The notes: generated from the letters alone by a model not told the origin. Shown: positions 1 through 9,972, counted from the first letter of the stretch. The stretch: 33,912 nt of DNA from an uncultured Roseovarius sp. (GCA_937884705.1 CAKZYL010000381.1:1-33912), one strand, 5' to 3'. Translations and numbers: made by a program.

Positions 1-232
1 CGGCGCGGGGACAGCTGACGCCTCGTTCATTGAAACGCAACGAAAAAACACCTACCTTACGGCTATACAGACGGAGAACTCCGTCAATTCTGATGGAGAC
101 ATCCGTCAATTCTGATGGTAGTTCCTGAAGAACAACAGGATTATAGAGTGGTATGTCACGAACACCAAAATCGCCGCCGCCGATCAAAGGTCAGACAGGA
201 CCCCGCCCTGGCTATTGACGCCTGGGGCAACG

Positions 233-796
233 TTATCCCCATTTATCCAGGCTTTCCTTCAAGGCTTGGCTGACGTTTTTACCCGCCAATAGAGCCTCGC
301 TTTTTAACCCGATGTAATCCGTAAAAATCGCGATGCGTTGATCCTGCGTCATGACGGCCCCGCGCGCAGGATCCGTGTTGCGGAAATCGGGGGAGCGGAG
401 ATCCTCGATCAAAGACGAAATCGCGACGACCTGATTGTAGTAATAGGTCACGGGTTCAATCACGGGGCTCGGCAGGATTGAGATATCCGGCAAGACGCTT
501 TGAAACACCATGTCGTTCTTTTCGGCCGGAATGAACGGGATGTATCCGTCATCCTTTTCCATCCTCAAGACAATCTCTTTCCAGAAGTCATCGAGGTTCA
601 TCTTGTCGTTCGACAGCGCCGCGACATAGTGGTCAATCTCGGCTTTGAGCGCCGTTTGAATGTCCACTCTTTTCTCACGACGCCGACGACGTTCTGCCTG
701 AATTTGACGGCGACCAGACACAACGAGGGCCAGCAGCGTGACGGTGGCGGCAATAACCGCCGAAATCAGTGCTGGGCTCAATATGTCAATGGGCAA
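233..796 (-). CDS. Hypothetical protein with one N-terminal TM segment followed by a basic, coiled-coil-like region
   Basis: 187-aa ORF beginning 10 nt after the pccA stop on the same strand; N-terminal hydrophobic stretch ALISAVIAATVTLLALVV then RRQIQAERRRRREKR. Confidence 0.7.
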   Translation of the reverse strand: MPIDILSPALISAVIAATVTLLALVVSGRRQIQAERRRRREKRVDIQTALKAEIDHYVAALSNDKMNLDDFWKEIVLRMEKDDGYIPFIPAEKNDMVFQSVLPDISILPSPVIEPVTYYYNQVVAISSLIEDLRSPDFRNTDPARGAVMTQDQRIAIFTDYIGLKSEALLAGKNVSQALKESLDKWG

Positions 797-806
797 GGTC
801 CGGTCC

Positions 807-2855
807 TTATTCGAACTCCATGATCACATCATCAACCGCAAGGCTGTCGCCCGCACCCGCATTGATCTTGGTGACCACGGCCTTTTTCTCAGCCCGCAGG
901 ATATTCTCCATTTTCATGGCTTCCACGGTGCAGAGCGCCTGACCTTCCTGCACTTCATCACCCACCTCGACATTCACCTTCACGATGAGACCCGGCATGG
1001 GACAAAGCAGCATCTTCGATGTATCGGGGGGAAGCTTCTCTGGCATCAGCCCGGCCAGTTCCGCCTGACGCGGCGTCCTTATGCGCACCGACATATCCGC
1101 CCCGCGCGTTCGGATGCGGAAGCCCTGGGTTATCTTGCCAACCTTCAGGACAAGCGGCCTATCATCGACCATCATCTCCGCGAGCTGATCGCCCGGGGTC
1201 CAGTTGCCAGACACACGCATCTCTGACCCACCAGAAAAGCGCACGGTGGCGCCGTCGGGATCTGCGCTGATCACAAGGGACATGGTGTCGTCCTTGTCGA
1301 TCTTCACCACCCAATCATCGCCCACTTTGCGTTCATGGTTGTCCATGCGGCCCGTGACCCGCGCGCGGCGGATCTCAGCAACGCGGTGCATAGCGGCACA
1401 TGCGGCGGCGACACGGCGTTTCTCCCCCTCGGGCAGATCCACACCGTCAAACCCATCAGGATATTCTTCGGCAATGAAGGCCGTTGTCATGTCGCCAGAG
1501 ATGAACTTGGGATGATCCATCACAGCCGCCACGAAGGGCAAATTGTGTCCGATGCCTTCCACTTCGAACCGATCAAGCGCCACGCGCATCGCCTCAATCG
1601 CAGAGGCGCGATCCGGGCCCCAGGTGCAGAGCTTGGCAATCATGGGGTCGTAATACATCGAGATTTCACCACCCTCGTAAACGCCCGTGTCGTTGCGCGC
1701 GCCAGTGTCACCCGAGGGGGCATCGTCGTGCCAGGTGCCAGCTTCAAGCATCGGGCCGGATGCAACCTCCATCGGGGGCCGGTAGCGTGTCAAACGACCA
1801 ATCGAGGGCAAGAAGTTGCGATAGGGATCTTCGGCGTAAAGCCTGTTCTCAATCGCCCAGCCGCCGATTTTCAGATTATCCTGCTTGATCGACAGCGTCT
1901 CGCCTGCCGCCACGCGGATCATCTGCTCCACAAGGTCCACGCCGGTGATCAGTTCGGTCACCGGATGCTCAACCTGAAGGCGAGTGTTCATTTCGAGAAA
2001 ATAGAAATTCTTTTCTCCATCTACGATGAATTCCACCGTTCCGGCGCTGGCGTAACCCACCGCATGGGCCAGCGCGAGAGATTGTTCGCCCATGGCCTTG
2101 CGCGTCTCGGGATCCAGAAACGGCGACGGCGCTTCTTCCACCACCTTCTGGTTCCGGCGCTGAATAGAGCATTCGCGTTCATGCAAGAAAACGCCATTAC
2201 CATGGGTGTCGCAGAGCACCTGAATTTCGATGTGGCGCGGCTGCGTGACAAACTTCTCAATGAAGATGCGGTCATCGCCAAAGCTGCTGGCCGCCTCGTT
2301 CTTGGACGATTGGAAGCCCTCGCGCGCCTCCTCATCATTCCACGCGATGCGCATCCCCTTGCCGCCGCCGCCGGCAGAGGCCTTGATCATCACCGGATAG
2401 CCGACCTTGGTCGAGATCTTCACAGCCTCATCGGCATCCTCAATGAGCCCCATATACCCAGGCACCGTGCTGACATTGGCATCCTGGGCAATTTTCTTTG
2501 AGGTGATCTTATCCCCCATCGCTTCGATGGCGCCTTTCGGGGGTCCAATGAAGGCAATCCCTGCATCTTCAAGGGCTTCTGCGAATTTGGGGTTCTCTGA
2601 AAGAAACCCATAACCGGGATGGACCGCTTCCGCACCTGTATCCTTGATCGCCTGCATCACCTTATCGATGACGATATAGCTCTCCGACGCCGGAGGCGGC
2701 CCGATATGCACGGCCTCATCCGCCATCTTCACGTGCAGGGCATTGGCGTCGGCATCCGAATAGATCGCCACGGTGGAAATGCCCATCTTCCGCGCCGTCT
2801 TGATCACGCGGCAGGCAATCTCTCCTCGGTTGGCGATCAGGATTTTTTTGAACAT
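807..2855 (-). CDS. pccA: Propionyl-CoA carboxylase alpha subunit (biotin carboxylase plus biotin carrier)
   Basis: 682 aa; MFKKILIANRGEIACRVIKTARKMG start, ATP-grasp ASAGGGGKGMR, LEMNTRLQVEHPVTE, C-terminal biotinylation motif EAMKMEN; pccB lies on the same strand. Confidence 0.95.
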   Translation of the reverse strand: MFKKILIANRGEIACRVIKTARKMGISTVAIYSDADANALHVKMADEAVHIGPPPASESYIVIDKVMQAIKDTGAEAVHPGYGFLSENPKFAEALEDAGIAFIGPPKGAIEAMGDKITSKKIAQDANVSTVPGYMGLIEDADEAVKISTKVGYPVMIKASAGGGGKGMRIAWNDEEAREGFQSSKNEAASSFGDDRIFIEKFVTQPRHIEIQVLCDTHGNGVFLHERECSIQRRNQKVVEEAPSPFLDPETRKAMGEQSLALAHAVGYASAGTVEFIVDGEKNFYFLEMNTRLQVEHPVTELITGVDLVEQMIRVAAGETLSIKQDNLKIGGWAIENRLYAEDPYRNFLPSIGRLTRYRPPMEVASGPMLEAGTWHDDAPSGDTGARNDTGVYEGGEISMYYDPMIAKLCTWGPDRASAIEAMRVALDRFEVEGIGHNLPFVAAVMDHPKFISGDMTTAFIAEEYPDGFDGVDLPEGEKRRVAAACAAMHRVAEIRRARVTGRMDNHERKVGDDWVVKIDKDDTMSLVISADPDGATVRFSGGSEMRVSGNWTPGDQLAEMMVDDRPLVLKVGKITQGFRIRTRGADMSVRIRTPRQAELAGLMPEKLPPDTSKMLLCPMPGLIVKVNVEVGDEVQEGQALCTVEAMKMENILRAEKKAVVTKINAGAGDSLAVDDVIMEFE

Positions 2856-2924
2856 ATCAGGTCCTCTTCATCAGCACTGGCACGCATGGCCAAAAGCCTG
2901 CGTCATTTTTTCGGTGTGGAACGT

Positions 2925-2964
2925 AAAAATGGGCGGCCTGTGCAAACCATGCACAGAACCGCCC
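2925..2964 (-). terminator. Rho-independent terminator between the 3158-3520 gene and pccA
   Basis: On the minus strand GGGCGG-TT-CTGTGCA-TGGTT-TGCACAG-G-CCGCCC followed by ATTTTTA. Confidence 0.75.
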
Positions 2965-3157
2965 AAAGGGGAAGGGTAACGGATCAGACGAAACGTCTTG
3001 GCCCCTTGGGGGAGGGCCACCACTACATGCACGAGTGAACAGCCACTTTTCGATTTCGCCAAGCAGCATGGAAGCGCTTGACGAAAATCGGCTTTAATCC
3101 GCGTGTTTTTCACACACATGCGCAGAAACACGCTCAAATTGTGTTTGCGCAAAAATT

Positions 3158-3520
3158 TCACCTGCCGAAATCCTCGTCGTCAAACGCATCTGGAAAGGCG
3201 GCACGGGCAGCTGGCACATTCAAAACCAAGCGCGCGTCATAGTCTTCGGGGTCAAACGGGTCATCCAAGGCCATCACTTCGCGCCCCAATAGCCAACCAA
3301 GTCGACCGGCATCAAGGTTTCCCCTGTGAAACGGCTCATCGCCAAACTGATGCCAAAGTGCACGCACAAAAGCTGCATCCGCACGGCGATCTGCTGGTCG
3401 CCTGTCGGCAAACCGTTCGCGCCGCGTGATGGCTGTTGGCCCTTTGGGATTGGCGCGTCGAATGGTGAATTGGAAATCTGTGCCCGGCAGACGGCCCGGG
3501 AAACCGCGGTGCTTGATCAT
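3158..3520 (-). CDS. Hypothetical protein encoded between pccA and pccB
   Basis: 120-aa ORF in the compact minus-strand pcc cluster, acidic C-terminus (AFDDEDFGR). Confidence 0.65.
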   Translation of the reverse strand: MIKHRGFPGRLPGTDFQFTIRRANPKGPTAITRRERFADRRPADRRADAAFVRALWHQFGDEPFHRGNLDAGRLGWLLGREVMALDDPFDPEDYDARLVLNVPAARAAFPDAFDDEDFGR

Positions 3521-3598
3521 GGGTCCCCTCCCCTGATCAACACCTTTGAGGGGGTCAGGGCGGGCCCGAAGGCCCGTCCCTTTTTTTCAAGTGGGGTA

Positions 3599-3745
3599 TT
3601 ACTTGAACTTTCCGGTGTACTCGGGCTCGATCGAAATCGGCTCGGGATCAACCACGATGAACTCTTCCTGTTGTTGCTGCTGACCACAGGCGGCAATGAA
3701 GCCGACCAGGCCCAACGCCAGGATGCTCTTGATAGTTTTAGACAT
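3599..3745 (-). CDS. Small (48 aa) lipoprotein in the pcc locus
   Basis: Internal start of the 3599..3838 ORF: MSKTIKSILALGLVGFIAACGQQQQQEEF; lipobox FIAAC; AGGAGA Shine-Dalgarno just upstream of the ATG at 3745. Confidence 0.8.
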   Translation of the reverse strand: MSKTIKSILALGLVGFIAACGQQQQQEEFIVVDPEPISIEPEYTGKFK

Positions 3746-3959
3746 TGAAGTCTCCTGTATGTGTACACACTGAGACGACGTGCTGGCTGCCCCACCACTT
3801 GTGCACGCGCCCCTTGGGTCGCAACTTTGCGACCACATATCAGGATACTGGAAAATGCCTTTTTTTCATACGCTTGGACGGTCCTGTGGATAACTTGTGG
3901 CCCAAAAGACTCACTTCCCGACTGATCCGCACGTCGCGTCGCAAGATGTTGTGGGCGCA

Positions 3960-4334
3960 TCAAAATTCCTCCCAGATACAGCGGCCGCTTTCCGAGCGAA
4001 ACGCTTCGAAAACCTGGATCACATTCGGCGCGGCAACACCAAATTCAGAAGGTTGGTCAGCCAAAGAGATGATGATCTGCGCACCTTCTGACACTTCGGG
4101 AAGGGCAATTTCAGCACAAAGATGCTCAAGATCCGCCGCGACAATTTCAAGCTCACCAGCCTTGGAGAACTCTGGCGCCACGAACCTAAAACGGAAGATG
4201 TCGGCGCTCTCATCGGCGATCACTTCATGCAAGTAGCCAGACAAACCTGACGGCAGCTCAATAGGCTCGGCCACCGCGAACCCCACGCCTGTCAGCGCCA
4301 ATAATGCCAAAAATGATGCCAAGGCCGTCCGCAC
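3960..4334 (-). CDS. Exported hypothetical protein (DUF6497-like)
   Basis: 124 aa with signal peptide MRTALASFLALLALTGVGFAVA; located between pccB and the lipoprotein gene. Family name is from recollection only. Confidence 0.65.
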   Translation of the reverse strand: MRTALASFLALLALTGVGFAVAEPIELPSGLSGYLHEVIADESADIFRFRFVAPEFSKAGELEIVAADLEHLCAEIALPEVSEGAQIIISLADQPSEFGVAAPNVIQVFEAFRSESGRCIWEEF

Positions 4335-4413
4335 TCACTCACCTTCATGTTTCTTCTGGCTCAAACTATCCCGGGCGGTTTGAGGGCAGCACCCCAAGCT
4401 TCCCCAAAGAGGC

Positions 4414-5946
4414 TCAGAGCGGAATATTGTCGTGCTTTTTCCAAGGCAGACTTCGGCGTTTCTTACGCAAGGAAGCAAACGCCCTGCTGACGCGTTTGCG
4501 TGTGCTGTGGGGGCGGATGACCTCATCGATGAAACCGCGTTCTGCCGCCACAAACGGATTGGCAAACCGGTCTTCGTAATCCTTGGTGTGCTGGGCGATC
4601 TTTTCCGCATCGCCCAGATCCGCGCGGTGGATGATCTCTGTGGCACCCTTGGCCCCCATCACCGCGATCTCGGCCGTGGGCCAGGCATAGTTGAAGTCTG
4701 ACCGCAGGTGCTTGGACGCCATCACCACGTAGGCCCCGCCATAGGCTTTCCGCGTGATCACGGTCACAGTCGGCACGGTGGCCTCCCCGTAGGCATAGAG
4801 AAGCTTCGCGCCATGCTTGATGACACCTCCATATTCCTGAGTAGTGCCGGGAAGAAAGCCTGGAACGTCCACCAGCGTCAGGATCGGAATTTCAAAGCAA
4901 TCGCAGAACCGGACAAAACGCGCCGCCTTGCGAGCACTGTCGATATCAAGCACGCCCGCCAGCACCATAGGTTGGTTCGCCACAACGCCAACGGTCTGAC
5001 CTTCCAGGCGGATGAAGCCTGTAATGATATTCTTGGCAAACTCGGCCTGGATTTCGTAAAAATCGCCCTCATCGGCCAGCTTCAGGATCAACTCCTTCAT
5101 GTCATAGGGCGTGTTGGGATTGTCTGGAATGAGCGTATCGAGGCTCATCTCCAGCCGATCCGGATCGTCAAAAAAGGGCCGCACGGGCGGCTTCTCGCGA
5201 TTGCTGAGCGGCAGGAAATCCACGAGGCGGCGCACCTCTGCGAGCGCCTCCACATCGTTTTCAAAGGCACCATCGGCCACTGAGCTCTTCTTGGTGTGCG
5301 TGCCTGCGCCGCCAAGTTCTTCGGCCGTGACCTGTTCGTTGGTCACAGTTTTCACCACGTCGGGACCCGTGACGAACATGTAAGAGCTGTCTTTCACCAT
5401 GAAGATGAAGTCCGTCATCGCAGGGGAATACACCGCGCCGCCCGCACACGGCCCCATGATCACAGAGATCTGCGGCACCACGCCGGAGGCTTCAATGTTG
5501 CGCTGAAACACATCGCCATAGCCTGCAAGGCTGTCGACACCTTCCTGGATACGCGCGCCGCCAGAATCGTTGATGCCGATCACCGGCGCGCCGTTTTCAA
5601 CGGCCATGTCCATGATCTTGCAGATCTTTTGCGCATGGGTGGCAGAGACCGAGCCACCCAGGACCGTGAAGTCTTGGCTGAAGACATAGACTTGCCGCCC
5701 GTTGATCGTACCCCAGCCGGTGACCACGCCGTCACCATAGGGCTTTTGGCTCTCCATGCCGAAATCCGTGCAGCGATGGGTGACAAAGGTGTCGAACTCT
5801 TCAAAGCTGCCTTCGTCGAGCAAGAGGTCTATGCGCTCGCGTGCTGTGAGCTTGCCGCGTCCGTGTTGGCTGTCGATCCGTTTTTGCCCACCGCCCAACG
5901 ATGCCTCGCCACGTCGGTCTTCCAGTATCTGGAGAATGTCTTTCAT
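4414..5946 (-). CDS. pccB: Propionyl-CoA carboxylase beta subunit (carboxyltransferase)
   Basis: Start taken at [86 protein letters not shown] carboxyltransferase motifs. Confidence 0.95.
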   Translation of the reverse strand: MKDILQILEDRRGEASLGGGQKRIDSQHGRGKLTARERIDLLLDEGSFEEFDTFVTHRCTDFGMESQKPYGDGVVTGWGTINGRQVYVFSQDFTVLGGSVSATHAQKICKIMDMAVENGAPVIGINDSGGARIQEGVDSLAGYGDVFQRNIEASGVVPQISVIMGPCAGGAVYSPAMTDFIFMVKDSSYMFVTGPDVVKTVTNEQVTAEELGGAGTHTKKSSVADGAFENDVEALAEVRRLVDFLPLSNREKPPVRPFFDDPDRLEMSLDTLIPDNPNTPYDMKELILKLADEGDFYEIQAEFAKNIITGFIRLEGQTVGVVANQPMVLAGVLDIDSARKAARFVRFCDCFEIPILTLVDVPGFLPGTTQEYGGVIKHGAKLLYAYGEATVPTVTVITRKAYGGAYVVMASKHLRSDFNYAWPTAEIAVMGAKGATEIIHRADLGDAEKIAQHTKDYEDRFANPFVAAERGFIDEVIRPHSTRKRVSRAFASLRKKRRSLPWKKHDNIPL

Positions 5947-6100
5947 GTCAGGTCCCTCGAAATTTCGACCGAAATTAGTAGATCGCAGGCGGGGGAGAAA
6001 GCCCAAACCGTCACGTTTGCGCTAAACCTCATTTATCCAGGTGCGCCTAACGCGAACGTGCTTTGGCCAGATGATGGACAACTGTGCCTGTCTGACTTAG

Positions 6101-7339
6101 GTGACATGCATGCCTGAGACATCCCAACTTCTCCAAGGGCCGCGGTTTCTGGACCGTCGCAGCCCGCCCAACATCGTCACGCTGATCCTTCTGGCCAGCG
6201 TCTCTGGCTTGGCGTTGAACATCTTTCTGCCCTCCCTGCCGAACATGACCGCGCATTTTGACACGGAATACGGGCTGATGCAGATGGCCGTGGCTTTCTA
6301 TTTGGGTATGAACGCAGTTTTGCAGCTGATCATTGGCCCGATTTCGGACCGATACGGCCGAAGGCCTATTCTGCTGGGCGGCTTGGTCATCTTCCTGCTG
6401 GCCACGCTGGGCTGCATCTGGGCGACAAACGTGTGGATGTTTCTGCTCTTCCGAATGCTGCAGGCCGTGATCGTGGTCACGATGGCGCTCTCGCGCGCCG
6501 CAATCCGTGACATGGTGCCAGAACGTGAAGCCGCCAGCATGATCGGCTATGTCACCATGGGCATGGCCGTGGCCCCGATGGGCGTCCCCGCAATCGGGGG
6601 CTCGCTAGATGCTATCTTTGGGTGGCAGGCCAGTTTCTGGGCCTTGTTCCTGTTGGGCGCGGTCGTCCTGGCGCTGACATGGGCTGATTTCGGCGAAACG
6701 GCACCGCGCAAGCCTGGCGGCTTTGCAGCACAGCTGCGCGACAGCCCAGAGCTCTTTCGATCGCCCCGGTTTTGGGGATACGCTGGCACCTTGGGCTTTG
6801 CCTCTGGCGCATTCTTTGCCTATCTGGGCGGCGGACCCTACGTAGGCGATCAGGTGTTTGGGATGGATCCAGCCACATTCGGGATCTACTTTGGCGCGCC
6901 AGCCGTGGGCTATTTCATCGGCAACTTCATCTCTGGCCGGTATTCCGTGCGCTTTGGGGTCAACCGCATGGTGCTTATCGGCTCGGTGGTATGTGCGGCG
7001 GGTATCACCGTCAACCTGATGCTTTTTGCTGTCGATCTTGGCACGCCGCTGAGCTTTTTTGGGCTTATGTCGCTGATGGGGCTGGGCAATGGCCTGGTCA
7101 TTCCAAACGCGACAGCGGGGGCCTTGTCGGTTAGACCACATTTGGCAGGAACGGCCAGCGGACTTTCTGGTGCTTTGATGATTGGGCTTGGGGCTGGGCT
7201 ATCCGCTCTGGCAGGCTTCATCTTGACATTGGGCTTGGGCACCCTGCCGCTCCTGGCGTTGATGGTCGTCTCAGCCTATGCCGCGATCTTCACGATCCTC
7301 TACGTCATCAGAAGAGAACGGATACTGGGCGTTTCTTGA
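6101..7339 (+). CDS. MFS transporter, Bcr/CflA drug-resistance family
   Basis: 412 aa, about 12 hydrophobic segments; ALNIFLPSLPNM, GPISDRYGRRPILLGG MFS motif A, LFRMLQA. Confidence 0.88.
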   Translation: MTCMPETSQLLQGPRFLDRRSPPNIVTLILLASVSGLALNIFLPSLPNMTAHFDTEYGLMQMAVAFYLGMNAVLQLIIGPISDRYGRRPILLGGLVIFLLATLGCIWATNVWMFLLFRMLQAVIVVTMALSRAAIRDMVPEREAASMIGYVTMGMAVAPMGVPAIGGSLDAIFGWQASFWALFLLGAVVLALTWADFGETAPRKPGGFAAQLRDSPELFRSPRFWGYAGTLGFASGAFFAYLGGGPYVGDQVFGMDPATFGIYFGAPAVGYFIGNFISGRYSVRFGVNRMVLIGSVVCAAGITVNLMLFAVDLGTPLSFFGLMSLMGLGNGLVIPNATAGALSVRPHLAGTASGLSGALMIGLGAGLSALAGFILTLGLGTLPLLALMVVSAYAAIFTILYVIRRERILGVS

Positions 7340-7386
7340 TCGATACAGGTCGGTACACTTTGCAAAGTGCAATTAAATTTAGGGGC

Positions 7387-8268
7387 TTAGACCGTTACAA
7401 TCGGCGCAAGGCCGTCCCGACCTTTCTGCTCCACCCAGTGTGTGCGTCCAAGCACCCGACCGTCGGTGCGCACCTCGGAAATCGCGTCGAGGTCCACTTC
7501 GGCATAGGTCCAGCCGGGCGTGTTCAACGTCCCTTCCGCCAACACACCGGTCTCTGGGAACCCTTTGTCAGGCGGACCAAATATCCCACCCATGCCAGTA
7601 TTTGAGCTGGCATGCGGACACGCCTCAAAGCTGCCGACTAGGGAAGACATGACCGTCACGCACTGCCCTTCCAGCGCGCGGGCCATCGCGCCGATGCGCA
7701 CCCGCCAATAGCCTGAAAGAACTTCGGTACAGGACGGCACCAGAATGATCTCCGCCTCGGTTACCGCGCGGCCCAGCAAAGGAAACTCGCTATCATAGCA
7801 GGTGAGCACGGCGATCTTGCCCAGTTCTGTTGCAAAGACCTGAAGCGGCCCGCCACCAACGACATTCATCACATCGCGCTCGTAGCGCGTCATGATCTGC
7901 TTATCCTGCACGGCCATACCACCGGCTGGCGTGAAAAGCCGCGGGCGGTTCACGGGCCGCGTTGAGATAGCCTCGTCATAGACAGGGCCCGATCCCGCAC
8001 AGATCACCACCCCGTAGGTCCTCGAAAGATCCGCTTGCAAAGCGTCTACCTCGGGCATGATGTCGGATACCGCGCGCAAGCACGCCTCTCCATCCGCTGC
8101 CACATCCGACCCGGCCAGTGTTGCAAGCTCCATTGCGCCGTACTCGGGAAACAGAAGCAGTTTTGCGCCCTGCTCCGCAGCGTCTGCCACCCATGTTTCG
8201 ATCTTTGATCTGTAGTCAGCCCAGCTTTGCATCGCATCGAGCGGATACGCAGCCGTCGCAATCTTCAT
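7387..8268 (-). CDS. Carbon-nitrogen hydrolase (nitrilase superfamily)
   Basis: Start MKIATAAYPLDAMQSWADYRSKIETWV; catalytic context LLLFPEYGAMEL (Glu), VLTCYDSEFPLLGRA (Cys). Confidence 0.88.
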   Translation of the reverse strand: MKIATAAYPLDAMQSWADYRSKIETWVADAAEQGAKLLLFPEYGAMELATLAGSDVAADGEACLRAVSDIMPEVDALQADLSRTYGVVICAGSGPVYDEAISTRPVNRPRLFTPAGGMAVQDKQIMTRYERDVMNVVGGGPLQVFATELGKIAVLTCYDSEFPLLGRAVTEAEIILVPSCTEVLSGYWRVRIGAMARALEGQCVTVMSSLVGSFEACPHASSNTGMGGIFGPPDKGFPETGVLAEGTLNTPGWTYAEVDLDAISEVRTDGRVLGRTHWVEQKGRDGLAPIVTV

Positions 8269-8328
8269 GGATCTCACTCCGCTGAGGTCATGCAACCATG
8301 GCGCAACGTTGCCGTCTGTTCAACCCAA

Positions 8329-9063
8329 TCAGGCCAAGGCGGCGCCCAGAATATCGCGCGGTGTCTCGCCAGCGATGGAGGCGAAATCTTCGCCCAAAGA
8401 CGATGCCACAACGCGCGCTTCTGCGGGCGGCAGGATCGCGTAAAGCGGGTCTGGCCGTTGCTCCAAGGCCATCTCCACCATGTCTCGCGAAGAGGCGCAT
8501 AGGTAAAGCGCACCGTGCTCACCGAAGACGACTTGCTCATCGGCAAACGAGATCCGGACGACCTCCATCCCGTCTTTGGGCGGCACGCGTTCAATCCCGC
8601 GCAGCCCCACCAGAGCACTTGCCGGAATAACCGAAAAAGGATCACCGAACATATCCTCGGCGGCATCGCTTTCCACCATGATGTTCTGCCCGCTCAGCAG
8701 GTGGTATGGCGTTGCGTTGCCAAAGGCGCCCTTGGGAACCTCAAGCGGCCATAGTGCACTCGGGCAGTCTTGCGCGGTTTCAAAGGGCACTTCGCTGCTG
8801 ACCTTGGTGACCGGCTGCAGACCCGCATCGAACGTGAGCACCAGATCACCCGGCTTGAGATTGCGCACAGGCGTCCATCCTTGCGCTGTGGCGACCAGTG
8901 TGGATGAGACCAAGCCAGCCTCTTGCGTGCCGTCAGGTTGCACATGGACCTCTTGGGCCCCTGCCTCTGCACGGGGTGCGAAAGGTTTAAAAAGAAAAGA
9001 CCAGCGCTCAAACATGTGCCTATCCCAAGTCTCGACCGGCGGCACAATGCGCGCCAAATTCAT
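8329..9063 (-). CDS. Hint (Hedgehog/intein)-like domain protein
   Basis: 244 aa; VSSTLVATAQGWTPVRNLKPGDLVLTFDAGLQPVTKV resembles a Hint block A region, then TPYHLLSGQNIMV resembling the block B/F region. Confidence 0.75.
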   Translation of the reverse strand: MNLARIVPPVETWDRHMFERWSFLFKPFAPRAEAGAQEVHVQPDGTQEAGLVSSTLVATAQGWTPVRNLKPGDLVLTFDAGLQPVTKVSSEVPFETAQDCPSALWPLEVPKGAFGNATPYHLLSGQNIMVESDAAEDMFGDPFSVIPASALVGLRGIERVPPKDGMEVVRISFADEQVVFGEHGALYLCASSRDMVEMALEQRPDPLYAILPPAEARVVASSLGEDFASIAGETPRDILGAALA

Positions 9064-9188
9064 GGTAAACGAGACGTTAAGAGTGGGCCAAAGATACGAT
9101 TAAAATGCGTCGCAAATGCGGCAGTGTTGCAAAACCGGAGACACTCTCGCAGGCTTTTGCCCTTTGTTTATTGGACGCAGACGATGTT

Positions 9189-9860
9189 TCAAGAAAACTG
9201 ATAGCCAAACCGCGCAATGTCGTCACGGCACAGCTTTGCCACAATCTCGGCATCTGAGTCGGTGTAGAGAATGCGATAATCGCCGGGCCGGTCTGAGCGA
9301 TTTACAGCAGGCAACTCCAAACGAAACCCCAAATGCTCCCACAGTTGAGCTGCATCTGTCTCAAAACGCTCAAGTTGCAGGTAAAGGCTGCAATCCTCAA
9401 CGCCATCCGAGCGTGTCATGTAATGGCCGTAAGGATTGGCGGGCAGCGCCTGTTGCAGGTAGTCGCTGCGCAGGAAGCCTGGAAAATCGGTCTTCTGAGC
9501 GGTATGAACAGAGACATCATCAAAGCGCTGCGCACGCAGCCAATGATAAAAGCTCACAACCCTGTCCCACGGATTGCGCACCATGGTCACTGTGAAGGCT
9601 TGGTCAATCTGCTCAACCGACACAAGCCCGTCTATGTCAGCGAGCGTTGAGTGCTTCCAGAGACGGCCCGCAGCCTTGGCATCTTTCAACCGGCGGCGGC
9701 GCTTCGCTGCTTTGGGAGTATCACCGATCAGGATGTCATCCTTCATGGCGCGGGACTCCAGCGCAAGGGCCAGTGAGGTGCCCCCTGTCTTGGGAATATG
9801 GACAAAGATATAGGCCCGGCCCTGCGAGATGATCATGCTGGCAACGCTACGCCAAACCAT
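9189..9860 (-). CDS. Sulfotransferase family 2-like protein
   Basis: YIFVHIPKTGGTSLALALE (PAPS-binding-like 5'-PSB), MVRNPWDRVVSFYHWL (3'-PB-like). The 10064 start would overlap the 5' end of the divergent acyl-CoA synthetase gene, so an internal start (9860 or 9836) is preferred. Confidence 0.78.
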   Translation of the reverse strand: MVWRSVASMIISQGRAYIFVHIPKTGGTSLALALESRAMKDDILIGDTPKAAKRRRRLKDAKAAGRLWKHSTLADIDGLVSVEQIDQAFTVTMVRNPWDRVVSFYHWLRAQRFDDVSVHTAQKTDFPGFLRSDYLQQALPANPYGHYMTRSDGVEDCSLYLQLERFETDAAQLWEHLGFRLELPAVNRSDRPGDYRILYTDSDAEIVAKLCRDDIARFGYQFS

Positions 9861-9972
9861 GCGCGAAAAAAACCGGCCTTGACCTTCCTGCCCATGCGCA
9901 AACCCTTCCCATATCTCCACAAATGCGGCATATGCGGTTGCGAGTTTCCAAAGCGGCAAGGGAGGGCACGCC

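Noticed and set aside
1335-2501. 388-aa plus-strand ORF
   Set aside because: Antisense shadow of pccA.
3599-3745. poly-Gln tract in the 48-aa lipoprotein as a possible expanding microsatellite
   Set aside because: Only five Gln with mixed CAG/CAA codons; not a meaningful tandem repeat.
5296-6117. 273-aa plus-strand ORF
   Set aside because: Antisense shadow of pccB.
7356-7369. 14-bp palindrome CACTTTGCAAAGTG between convergent genes
   Set aside because: Short, no T-tract; weak terminator at best, could be chance.
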